The notes under the pieces were generated by a model. That model ran no database searches and was not told where the DNA came from. It saw only the letters and a program-made list of their open reading frames with translations. Shown in pieces: positions 26,882-34,103 of a stretch of DNA of 64,000 nucleotides; the stretch's first letter is position 1, and each line of letters opens with the position of its first letter. The position numbers and the translations under genes are program-made. The stretch comes from Blastocatellia bacterium (GTDB taxonomy: Bacteria > Acidobacteriota > Blastocatellia > Chloracidobacteriales > JADJPF01): assembly GCA_016713405.1 (NCBI GenBank), contig JADJPF010000007.1, positions 1-64,000 on the forward strand, given 5' to 3'.

Positions 26882-28552
26882 ATGTCAACACCAGAAAAAC
26901 ATCTTGCTAGCCAACAAACTCATGAAGTTTTTAATCAAGCTCTTCCTTTAGTAGATTATAACCTTTTTACTAGTGATAAAACCTTAGTCCAAGCTCTTAG
27001 TAGGGAAGGTGCTGCTTGGGCTGAAGAACACCTAAAAAATTTTGGTGAAATTATGGGTAGAGCAGAAACTATTACTTTAGGGGTACAAGCTAATGACAAT
27101 CAACCTGTTTTACGAACACATGACCGTTATGGTTATAGAGTTGATGAAGTAGATTTTCATCCAGCCTGGCACGCGCTAATGAAAATTTCTGTAGAAAATG
27201 GGCTTCATAGTCTGCCTTGGCGAGAACCAAAAACAGGTGCGCATGTTGCTAGAGCAGCACTTGTTAGCCTAATTGGTCAAATTGAGGCAGGGCATCTTTG
27301 CCCTATTTCTATGACTTATTCCGTAGTGCCAGCACTTAGAAAAGAACCAAGTGTTGCAGCTAATTGGGAAAGTAAAATTACAAGTAATAGTTATGACCCA
27401 AGATTTCGGCCTGTTAAAGAAAAAACAGGTGCAATTATGGGTATGGCAATGACAGAAAAACAAGGCGGTTCAGATGTACGAGCAAACACAACTAAGGCAA
27501 CTGCTATTGGAAATTCTGGAGAATATTTAATTGTTGGTCATAAGTGGTTTTGTTCTGCACCAATGAGCGATGCTTTTTTAGTGCTAGCTCAAACTCCTAA
27601 TGGGCTAACTTGCTTTTTACTGCCACGATGGACAGAGGATGGAAAGCGCAATAATTTTCATTTGCAACGCTTAAAATCTAAACTTGGCAATAAATCAAAT
27701 GCTTCAAGTGAAGTTGAATTTCGGGATGCTTGGGCCGTTCGTGTTGGTGCCGAAGGAAAAGGAGTGCAAACAATTATTGAAATGGTGACACACACACGCC
27801 TAGATTGTGTAATTGCTTCTGCTGGGCTGATGCGACAAGCTTTTGTTCAAGCCATCCATCATACTAATCATCGTAGTGCTTTTGGAAAAAAACTTATTGA
27901 CCAACCTTTAATGCGAAATGTGCTAGCAGATTTGGCGGTAGAATCTCAAGCCGCAACTATTTTAATGATGCGTCTAGCACGTTCTTTTGACCAACGTAGC
28001 GATAGAGAATTTGAATCACCTTTTCAACGAATTGCTACAGCAATTTCTAAATATTGGACTTGTAAACGCACTGTTAGCCATATTTATGAAGCACTAGAAT
28101 GTTTAGGAGGAAATGGTTATGTTGAAGAATCTATGATGCCTCGTCTTTACCGTGAAGCTCCGCTTTATTCGATTTGGGAAGGTTCAGGAAATGTTATTTG
28201 TTTGGACGTTTTACGAGCAGCCGCTAAAGAGCCAAGTACAATGCAAGCTTTAATGAAAGAAATTGCTCTAGCTAAAGGGGGAAATGATTATTTAGACGCT
28301 TATGCCAGATCGCTAGAAAAAGACTTGTTTGAGCTAGCAAAAAATCCAATTAATTTAGAAACACAAGCTCGACGTTTAGTTGAACGTCTAGCACTTGCCT
28401 TGCAAGCTTCTTTGCTAGTTCGTTTTGGTCATAAAGCTACAGCCGATGCTTTTTGTGTTAGCCGTCTTGCAGGTGATTGGGGCAACTGCTTTGGTACATT
28501 GCCAGGTAATGTTGACCTAACAGCTATTTTAGAAAATGCCCAACCTGCTTAA
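26882..28552 (+). CDS. AidB-like acyl-CoA dehydrogenase
   Basis: About 556 residues from the ATG at 26882 (AAGGAT ribosome binding site; the upstream start at 26813 adds an unlikely tail). It has the FAD-binding acyl-CoA dehydrogenase fold with AidB-specific features: the long N-terminal domain beginning HEVFNQALPLVDYNLF, MTEKQGGSDVRANTTKA, KWFCSAPMSDAFLVLAQT, and YREAPLYSIWEGSGNVICLD near the C-terminus. AidB of E. coli is induced by alkylation and binds DNA; many relatives are annotated isovaleryl-CoA dehydrogenase. Which role applies here is not decidable. It stands alone on the plus strand between two minus-strand genes. Confidence 0.9.
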   Translation: MSTPEKHLASQQTHEVFNQALPLVDYNLFTSDKTLVQALSREGAAWAEEHLKNFGEIMGRAETITLGVQANDNQPVLRTHDRYGYRVDEVDFHPAWHALMKISVENGLHSLPWREPKTGAHVARAALVSLIGQIEAGHLCPISMTYSVVPALRKEPSVAANWESKITSNSYDPRFRPVKEKTGAIMGMAMTEKQGGSDVRANTTKATAIGNSGEYLIVGHKWFCSAPMSDAFLVLAQTPNGLTCFLLPRWTEDGKRNNFHLQRLKSKLGNKSNASSEVEFRDAWAVRVGAEGKGVQTIIEMVTHTRLDCVIASAGLMRQAFVQAIHHTNHRSAFGKKLIDQPLMRNVLADLAVESQAATILMMRLARSFDQRSDREFESPFQRIATAISKYWTCKRTVSHIYEALECLGGNGYVEESMMPRLYREAPLYSIWEGSGNVICLDVLRAAAKEPSTMQALMKEIALAKGGNDYLDAYARSLEKDLFELAKNPINLETQARRLVERLALALQASLLVRFGHKATADAFCVSRLAGDWGNCFGTLPGNVDLTAILENAQPA

Positions 28553-28610
28553 CTCTTTTCAGATAGCAAACAGGGTATTCTAAGATTTATCTAAAATATA
28601 GAGAAATTAA

Positions 28611-29564
28611 TTACCCTCTAAATACTATGTAAGTTATATAAGAAGCATAGAAAATTAAGAAAAATATTCCTTGCCAACGGTCTAAAGTGTGTCGTTTGCC
28701 TATAAATAAAGAAAAGAAAAGCATTATGTTAGCTGAAATCAATACTCCAATATCAAAATTACTGGCTGTTTTTAATGGAATTGGTGTAATTGTTGAACTA
28801 ATAGAAAGAATCCAGAAAATATTAAAGATATTTGACCCAATAACATTACCTATAGCAATGTCTGATTTTTGACGATAAGCCGCCACAGCCGAGGCTGCCA
28901 ACTCTGGTAAGGATGTACCAATGGAAACTATTGTTAAACCAATTAGAGATTCACTTAATCCAAAATATAGAGCTATTTTTACTGCACCATTAACAATCCA
29001 TTCACCACCTAAAACTAAACCTATAAAGCCAAGTATAACCATAATAACGGATTTACCTGTGCTGTATTGCTCTACTTCTTCAACAACTTCTGATTTGTTA
29101 GATCTAGCCATTCCTACAGTGTAGTAAAGGAAAATAAAGAAAAAACCTATTAAAACTAAACCTTCAGATCTTGTAATAATACGGCTCTCAGCTTTGTCTA
29201 TTAAAACATCATTAGCCATTAAACCTACAACTACCACAGCTAATAAAGAAAAAGGGATTTCCTTCCAAACAGTGTTTCTATGAACTGTTAAAGGGTAAAT
29301 ACTGGCTGAAACACCTAAAATTAATAAAACATTAGCAATATTACTGCCTAAGATGTTTCCAATTGCTAAAGATGTTTTTCCTTCTAGTGCCGCAATTACA
29401 TTAACAACTAGTTCTGGCGCAGATGTACCAAAAGCAACTACGGTTAAACCTATGACTAAGTTGGAGATATTGAATTTTTTTGCAATTGAAGACGACCCAT
29501 CAACTAATAGGTCTGCTCCTTTAATTAAAAACAAAAATCCTAGGAAAAATAATATATATGTCAT
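28611..29564 (-). CDS. Calcium/sodium antiporter, CaCA family (YrbG-like)
   Basis: A 317-residue inner-membrane exchanger with about ten helices. The two inverted alpha repeats are clear: VVAFGTSAPELVVNVIAAL in the first half and IVSIGTSLPELAASAVAAY in the second, each with the ion-binding glutamate, together with GNILGSNIANVLLILG and GNVIGSNIFNIFWIL. These make it a typical YrbG/NCX-type protein exchanging Ca2+ or another cation for Na+ or H+. It ends 23 nt before the start of the 5'-nucleotidase gene's last codons upstream, both minus strand, so the two may share a transcript. Confidence 0.9.
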   Translation of the reverse strand: MTYILFFLGFLFLIKGADLLVDGSSSIAKKFNISNLVIGLTVVAFGTSAPELVVNVIAALEGKTSLAIGNILGSNIANVLLILGVSASIYPLTVHRNTVWKEIPFSLLAVVVVGLMANDVLIDKAESRIITRSEGLVLIGFFFIFLYYTVGMARSNKSEVVEEVEQYSTGKSVIMVILGFIGLVLGGEWIVNGAVKIALYFGLSESLIGLTIVSIGTSLPELAASAVAAYRQKSDIAIGNVIGSNIFNIFWILSISSTITPIPLKTASNFDIGVLISANIMLFFSLFIGKRHTLDRWQGIFFLIFYASYITYIVFRG

Positions 29565-29587
29565 GTTTAGTAACTCTTGCTAATTAA

Positions 29588-31144
29588 TTATTTAATAATT
29601 TTTACTCGCCCATCTAAGTTAGCTGAAATAGGGCTGTTTTTTTGTATGTGATTGATAACCAAATTATTTAGCTCTATATCTGTTTTTGTTAAGTTACTGC
29701 TTTGAGCAAATTTTTCTTTATATCCATTTGCAACTAAAGCTAGGTAATTTGCTGTAGCTACTAAGTAAGTTTTCTTGGGATCAATTCTTGTATATTTAGA
29801 GCTTGTAGGGTCTTCTAAGATTTCCACCTCGCTTACTGTTTTATCTTTAGCGTTAATTGAGTAACGAAGACCACTAGTCTGACAAAAAAAGTCTGAGCCT
29901 TGGCGACTAACGCTAAATTGCAGTAAATCAAGTATTTGCTCACCTGACATTTGGGCAGTAACCAAAATATTATTATAAGGAAGTGCAGTTAAAAAATTTT
30001 CTCTTGTGATTTCGCCTGGTGGAATTGCTGCACGAAAACTGCTAGCTGTATGGAAAAAAACATTTGCTTTAGTGGCTTGACGTGCTAAATCAGTGACAAG
30101 ATTGCCAATCATTGATTCGCCAAAGTCTAGTCCAGCATTGTCTATTAGACTGCTAGCTTGACCTAAAACCTCAAAACGCTCTGGATGCTTGGCTTTTAAG
30201 CTGTTATACATTAAATCAACTTTTTCTGCTAAAAATTTGTCTTCTGTAACACCTTTAGTTATAGTAATTAGCTCGCCTTTAGCATTAATTATTTTGCTTT
30301 GAGATATTTGTAGCGTGACATGGCTTAAGTAATTTAGATATTGATAAGGTGAAATAAAATAAGTGTTTGTGCCTGATAGTTTGGTAAATTCGGCTTTAAA
30401 ATGTCCATGTGTGCCTAAAATTAAGTCAATTCCTGCAACTTCTTGAGCCATTTTTAGGTCTTCGGCCATATATTGATGTCCAGCCGCAATAACTAGATCA
30501 ACTTTTTCTTTTTCACGAAGTATTTTAACTATTTCTTTTGTTCTAGTTAGTTTTTCACTTCCAGTTAACCAACGAGTATTATTTGGTATTAAATTAGCTT
30601 TAACAATGCTTGGAAAATCATCCCCAGCAACAGCAAAAACGCCTATTTTCACGCCTCCACGCTCATAAATATAATATTCTGGCAAAATGGCTTTGCTGCT
30701 ATCTTTTGAGACTAAACCACTGCTAATAATTGGATAAGTAATGTTATTTGTACAATTTGCAAAAACTTCTGGCCCATAATCAAATTCATGATTACCTAGT
30801 GCCATCCCATCTAAAATACCATTAAACCAACTCCATTCCGTGCAAGTATAAACATCTGACCAAATAGGGTTATTTAAGTTGATTGTGTCGCCACCACTTA
30901 AGACCAAAACGTTTTTGCTACGCTGTTTAGCTTCTCTAAGTACTGCTATTGCCCGTGAAATCCCACCCCGGCTATAATCGCCATCTGAATAACTAGGCAG
31001 GGCATGACTATGATAATCACTCATATGATAGATTTCTATTTTTACAACTTTGGTTTTAGCTGCTTGTATACCAGGAAAATAACCAGTAAAAATTAGGATA
31101 ATTGCTAAACAAAATAGCTGTAAAATACGTGATTTAGTTTTCAT
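29588..31144 (-). CDS. 5'-nucleotidase/UshA-type metallophosphatase, secreted
   Basis: A 518-residue periplasmic phosphoesterase. An N-terminal signal peptide (ILQLFCLAIILIFTGYF) precedes the calcineurin-like domain, whose metal-binding motifs are MSDYHSHALP, VLSGGDTIN, LGNHEFDYGP, AAGHQYMAED and ILGTHGH. The C-terminal 5'-nucleotidase domain holds the substrate-stacking region (LGFGES-like 'LDFGESMIGNLVTDLARQAT', 'TALPYNNILVTAQMSGEQIL'). Enzymes of this type dephosphorylate nucleotides outside the cytoplasm for salvage. The DYHSH variant of the usual D-x-H motif is slightly unusual but keeps ligands. Confidence 0.9.
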   Translation of the reverse strand: MKTKSRILQLFCLAIILIFTGYFPGIQAAKTKVVKIEIYHMSDYHSHALPSYSDGDYSRGGISRAIAVLREAKQRSKNVLVLSGGDTINLNNPIWSDVYTCTEWSWFNGILDGMALGNHEFDYGPEVFANCTNNITYPIISSGLVSKDSSKAILPEYYIYERGGVKIGVFAVAGDDFPSIVKANLIPNNTRWLTGSEKLTRTKEIVKILREKEKVDLVIAAGHQYMAEDLKMAQEVAGIDLILGTHGHFKAEFTKLSGTNTYFISPYQYLNYLSHVTLQISQSKIINAKGELITITKGVTEDKFLAEKVDLMYNSLKAKHPERFEVLGQASSLIDNAGLDFGESMIGNLVTDLARQATKANVFFHTASSFRAAIPPGEITRENFLTALPYNNILVTAQMSGEQILDLLQFSVSRQGSDFFCQTSGLRYSINAKDKTVSEVEILEDPTSSKYTRIDPKKTYLVATANYLALVANGYKEKFAQSSNLTKTDIELNNLVINHIQKNSPISANLDGRVKIIK

Positions 31145-31337
31145 AAGCTTAAAAATCAGAAAAAAATGGGATAGAAATTTTTGTTTAAGCCTTGGAAATA
31201 TAATATAGCCAAGGTTAAAGCGTCTAGCATTTTATCTTGTAAAAGCTTATAAAGTCTTAATAATAAAATTTCTTTACCAAACAATCACCCCAAAATTTGC
31301 TCTATTAATTTATATTAAGTAGAAAGGGATAAATATA

Positions 31338-31814
31338 ATGTTTTTAGATATAATCAAGTTTCTTAGATTACCAATGGCATTAATTTTAATTGTAGCAATT
31401 ATTCGTCTTATCCTAGGCCCAGCAGGGGTTGAGTATGGAATTAGAAGTAATGCTGCTAGTTCGGTATTAATGATAAATATTTTTAGTTGCATCTATTTTG
31501 GAGCCTTGTCTAAGAAAGTAGGGAAATTTAGCTTTTTAGGGACAATTCTAATAGGTATAACTTTAGGACTTTACACACAAATAATTATTTTTTCTGCCAC
31601 AGTGCTTAGTTATCTAGCAAATATAGAAAATTCCTATTTTAATAATTGGGACGCGCTAAATGTCGCTAAAGGAACTGTAGTTCCTCTTGGTGCTGCTGTA
31701 AAAGCACGTATGGGAGGTTTAATTGCAGGGCCAATACTTGGCTCAATTATGGTTACTATAGGTAGATTACTAAGCTTTTTAGCTCCAGAACCAAAAAAAC
31801 TAATTTATTTATAA
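31338..31814 (+). CDS. Hypothetical integral membrane protein
   Basis: A 158-residue hydrophobic protein with about four membrane helices (around residues 10-25, 42-58, 66-92 and 133-152). I do not recognise a family. A glycine-rich segment (KARMGGLIAGPILGSIMVTI) lies near the C-terminus. It has AGAAAGG upstream of the ATG and is followed by a clear terminator, so it is a stand-alone transcription unit between the nucleotidase and the Lrp-MarC pair. Confidence 0.65.
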   Translation: MFLDIIKFLRLPMALILIVAIIRLILGPAGVEYGIRSNAASSVLMINIFSCIYFGALSKKVGKFSFLGTILIGITLGLYTQIIIFSATVLSYLANIENSYFNNWDALNVAKGTVVPLGAAVKARMGGLIAGPILGSIMVTIGRLLSFLAPEPKKLIYL

Positions 31815-31847
31815 CAGTCGTCTGATAATAATCGTATAGCATATGAA

Positions 31848-31882
31848 AATAACCCAGTGATTTATCGCTGGGTTATTTTTTA
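31848..31882 (+). terminator. Terminator after the small membrane protein
   Basis: AATAACCCAG (31848-31857) pairs perfectly with CTGGGTTATT (31868-31877), and the T-run TTTTTT ends the second arm. A classical rho-independent terminator 33 nt after the stop codon. Confidence 0.85.
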
Positions 31883-31937
31883 TGATTTATTCTTCTTATA
31901 ATAAGATTTTTAGCATTTTATTTTAGTTACAATCTAC

Positions 31938-31966
31938 TTGACGCGAGTTTATGCTAAGAATATAAT
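31938..31966 (+). promoter_or_regulatory. Near-consensus housekeeping promoter of the Lrp-MarC pair
   Basis: TTGACG (31938-31943), a spacer of exactly 17 nt, and TATAAT (31961-31966). Transcription would begin near 31973, about 14 nt before the ATG at 31987, leaving just enough room for the AGGTG ribosome binding site (31975-31979). This is the cleanest promoter in the window. Confidence 0.75.
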
Positions 31967-31986
31967 ATTTGACAGGTGAAAATGCT

Positions 31987-32493
31987 ATGAAACAAGTTTT
32001 GGAAGATGAAATAGACGAAATGGATCGAGAGATTTTGCGACTTCTTCAGCAAAACGGACGCATGACAAATGCTGCACTTGCTGAGGCTGTTGGACTAACC
32101 CCTACACCAATGCTTCAACGCATTAAGAAGTTAGAGCAACGCGGCATAATTCGCGGCTACAGGGCTGTTATTGACCCTTTAGCAATGGGGCGCGGACTAC
32201 TAGCATATCTGGCTATACAAATGACTGAGCATAAATTAATTACACATCAAGGTTTTGTTAATGCAGTCCTAAGTCTTGAAGAAGTTTTGGAGTGTCATCA
32301 TATTTCAGGAGAAGAAGATTTTCTCTTAAAAGTTTTAACTAAAGATATGTTGGAATATGAACATTTTCTACTTCATAGATTAACTGGCATTGCTGGTATT
32401 GCTAGGGTAAAAACAACTTTTGTTTTGTCTTCTCCAAAAATGGAAACAGCTATTCCCATAGAATCGCCCGTAGGAGGAAAAACAGATGAGTGA
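31987..32493 (+). CDS. Lrp/AsnC family transcriptional regulator
   Basis: About 168 residues. An N-terminal helix-turn-helix (LEDEIDEMDREILRLLQQNG, then NAALAEAVGLTPTPMLQRIKKLEQRGIIRGY) is followed by an AsnC ligand-binding RAM domain (ECHHISGEEDFLLKVLTKDM). ATG 31987 is chosen over the TTG at 31969 because the promoter start point falls between them. It overlaps the marC-like gene by 8 nt, so the two are translationally coupled. Lrp-type proteins sense amino acids, and the partner belongs to a family once linked to amino acid or drug export, so a regulator-exporter pair is the natural reading. Confidence 0.9.
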   Translation: MKQVLEDEIDEMDREILRLLQQNGRMTNAALAEAVGLTPTPMLQRIKKLEQRGIIRGYRAVIDPLAMGRGLLAYLAIQMTEHKLITHQGFVNAVLSLEEVLECHHISGEEDFLLKVLTKDMLEYEHFLLHRLTGIAGIARVKTTFVLSSPKMETAIPIESPVGGKTDE

Positions 32494-33115
32494 TGTACTT
32501 TCTTTTGGATTGCTTAGTTTTACTTCTTTATTAACAATAATTGACCCTATTGCCGCAGCCCCGGTTTTTGTCACAATGACGGAAAAATATGACAATATTG
32601 CACGCCGTCAAACAGCTTTTCGCGCTTGTATTTCGGCACTAGTGATTTTATTGGTTTTTGCGATTGGGGGAGGAGTAATTTTTAAGATTTTTGGAATCAC
32701 TGTAGATGCTTTAAGAATTGCTGGCGGAATATTATTTTTTATGATGGCAATGCAAATGCTTCTAGGTAAAGAACGTAGCACAAATAATAACGAGTCTCTA
32801 AATTTAGACCAAGCTATTGTTCCTCTAGGCATCCCTCTAATTTGTGGCCCTGGGGCTATTAGTACTGTAATGGTGTTAATGGGTCAAAATCGCTCAATCA
32901 GTCATGTGGCTGTGCTGATTTTAGCTATTATTTTGGTAATCGTACTAACAGCACTAGTCTTGTTAGTTTCACCAAACATTGTTAAATTAATTGGAAAATC
33001 TGGTGTAGCAGTAATTACTAGAGTCATAGGATTAATTGTTTGTACAATAGGCATTCAATTTATTATTGATGGACTTAAGCCAGTAATTGTAAATATTCTG
33101 TCTAGCGTAAAATAA
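32486..33115 (+). CDS. MarC family membrane protein
   Basis: A 209-residue inner-membrane protein with about six helices. Typical features are FTSLLTIIDPIAAAPVFVTM at the N-terminus, AFRACISALVILLVFAIGG, MQMLLGKER, PLGIPLICGPGAISTVMVLM and RVIGLIVCTIGIQFIIDGL at the C-terminus. MarC proteins were named with the mar locus but do not themselves cause multiple resistance in E. coli; transport of small molecules is assumed. It starts inside the end of the Lrp gene and shares its promoter, and ends before a terminator. Confidence 0.9.
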   Translation: MSDVLSFGLLSFTSLLTIIDPIAAAPVFVTMTEKYDNIARRQTAFRACISALVILLVFAIGGGVIFKIFGITVDALRIAGGILFFMMAMQMLLGKERSTNNNESLNLDQAIVPLGIPLICGPGAISTVMVLMGQNRSISHVAVLILAIILVIVLTALVLLVSPNIVKLIGKSGVAVITRVIGLIVCTIGIQFIIDGLKPVIVNILSSVK

Positions 33116-33148
33116 ATTGTAATTTCTTTTTTTAAGACATTTAGAAAT

Positions 33149-33180
33149 AGCCTAGCAGTTGCTAGGCTTATTTGTTTTAA
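33149..33180 (+). terminator. Terminator after the MarC gene
   Basis: AGCCTAGCA (33149-33157) pairs with TGCTAGGCT (33160-33168) in a tight hairpin, followed by TATTTGTTTT. It ends the Lrp-MarC transcript 34 nt after the stop. Confidence 0.7.
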
Positions 33181-33270
33181 ACACTCATAGAAGTGTCACA
33201 ACAAAGCGTTAAATAAATCAACCATTTAGCTAAACTAAGAAAAGAAAATCTAAGAGAAGAGGTTTTAATT

Positions 33271-34062
33271 ATGTCAAAAAATTTCTTTTTTATAGTTGCA
33301 GCTATTATTGTAATTTTACTAGTTCTATTGGGTATTTTTTATTTACTTTCCAGTGTTTTTAATTGGAGTGTTGCCGCACCTTCACCAAAAATAATACTTG
33401 ATGTTGTTTCAGGCGCAATTTGTTTATTGTGGTTATTATTTATATTAAAAGTGCCTTGGGATCTTTACTTTAAAACCCATAGAGTGCTTTTTGAAATGAA
33501 ACGCTCAGAAGAAAAAAATATTCCTGTTAAAGAAGACAGACGACGCTATGTAAAAAAAATGCGTTGGATTACAGGCTCAATTGCTATTGGCTCGCATGTG
33601 GTTTCTGCTGCCATTATTGCTGCTTTAACTTATTGGAATAGCGGACAGATAGGCTATTATTTTGCTTTCTTTTATGTTTTAGCTACTCTTTTTCGTCCTT
33701 TTACGCAAGCTTACTTTTACCTACTTAATAAATTGCGAGAAATTCAAGGGGAAATACTTTACCCTCGTGAAGATGTTGTCAAATTAAAGTCAGATTTAGG
33801 CTTTCTAATAGAGCGCGTAAATAATCTGGAAAAATCTTTAGAGGACGATAAAAATCGTTTGACCGCTACAGAAGAAACCAGTAAAAATCTAGGTGCAGAA
33901 ATAAAGGATCTTAATTATGCTTTGGAAAGAGTTGATAAAAACTTCCAAAATCGCTTACAACTACTTACCACAGAAGTAGAGCGAGGACTATCAAAAGCTT
34001 TTGACCAACAAGATGTAGTTACTGGACTACGAGCTTTTGCCCGGTTAATAAAACAAGCTTAG
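33271..34062 (+). CDS. Hypothetical membrane protein with C-terminal coiled coil
   Basis: A 263-residue protein that I cannot place in a named family. Four membrane helices are visible (about residues 5-28, 40-62, 92-115 and 117-145). The last 100 residues are charged and regularly spaced (LKSDLGFLIERVNNLEKSLE, then LGAEIKDLNYALERVDKNFQ), which suggests a cytoplasmic coiled coil. AGAAGAGG lies before the ATG. It is followed 41 nt later by an aminopeptidase gene on the same strand, but there is no functional link to see. Confidence 0.7.
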   Translation: MSKNFFFIVAAIIVILLVLLGIFYLLSSVFNWSVAAPSPKIILDVVSGAICLLWLLFILKVPWDLYFKTHRVLFEMKRSEEKNIPVKEDRRRYVKKMRWITGSIAIGSHVVSAAIIAALTYWNSGQIGYYFAFFYVLATLFRPFTQAYFYLLNKLREIQGEILYPREDVVKLKSDLGFLIERVNNLEKSLEDDKNRLTATEETSKNLGAEIKDLNYALERVDKNFQNRLQLLTTEVERGLSKAFDQQDVVTGLRAFARLIKQA

Positions 34063-34103
34063 TTAATATTACTGTAAAACTTTACTTTGGAGCATATCAA
34101 TAG

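Noticed and set aside
28575..28616. AGGGTA/TACCCT hairpin between the AidB-like and exchanger genes
   Set aside because: Only six base pairs with a loop of about 30 nt; too weak to call a terminator.
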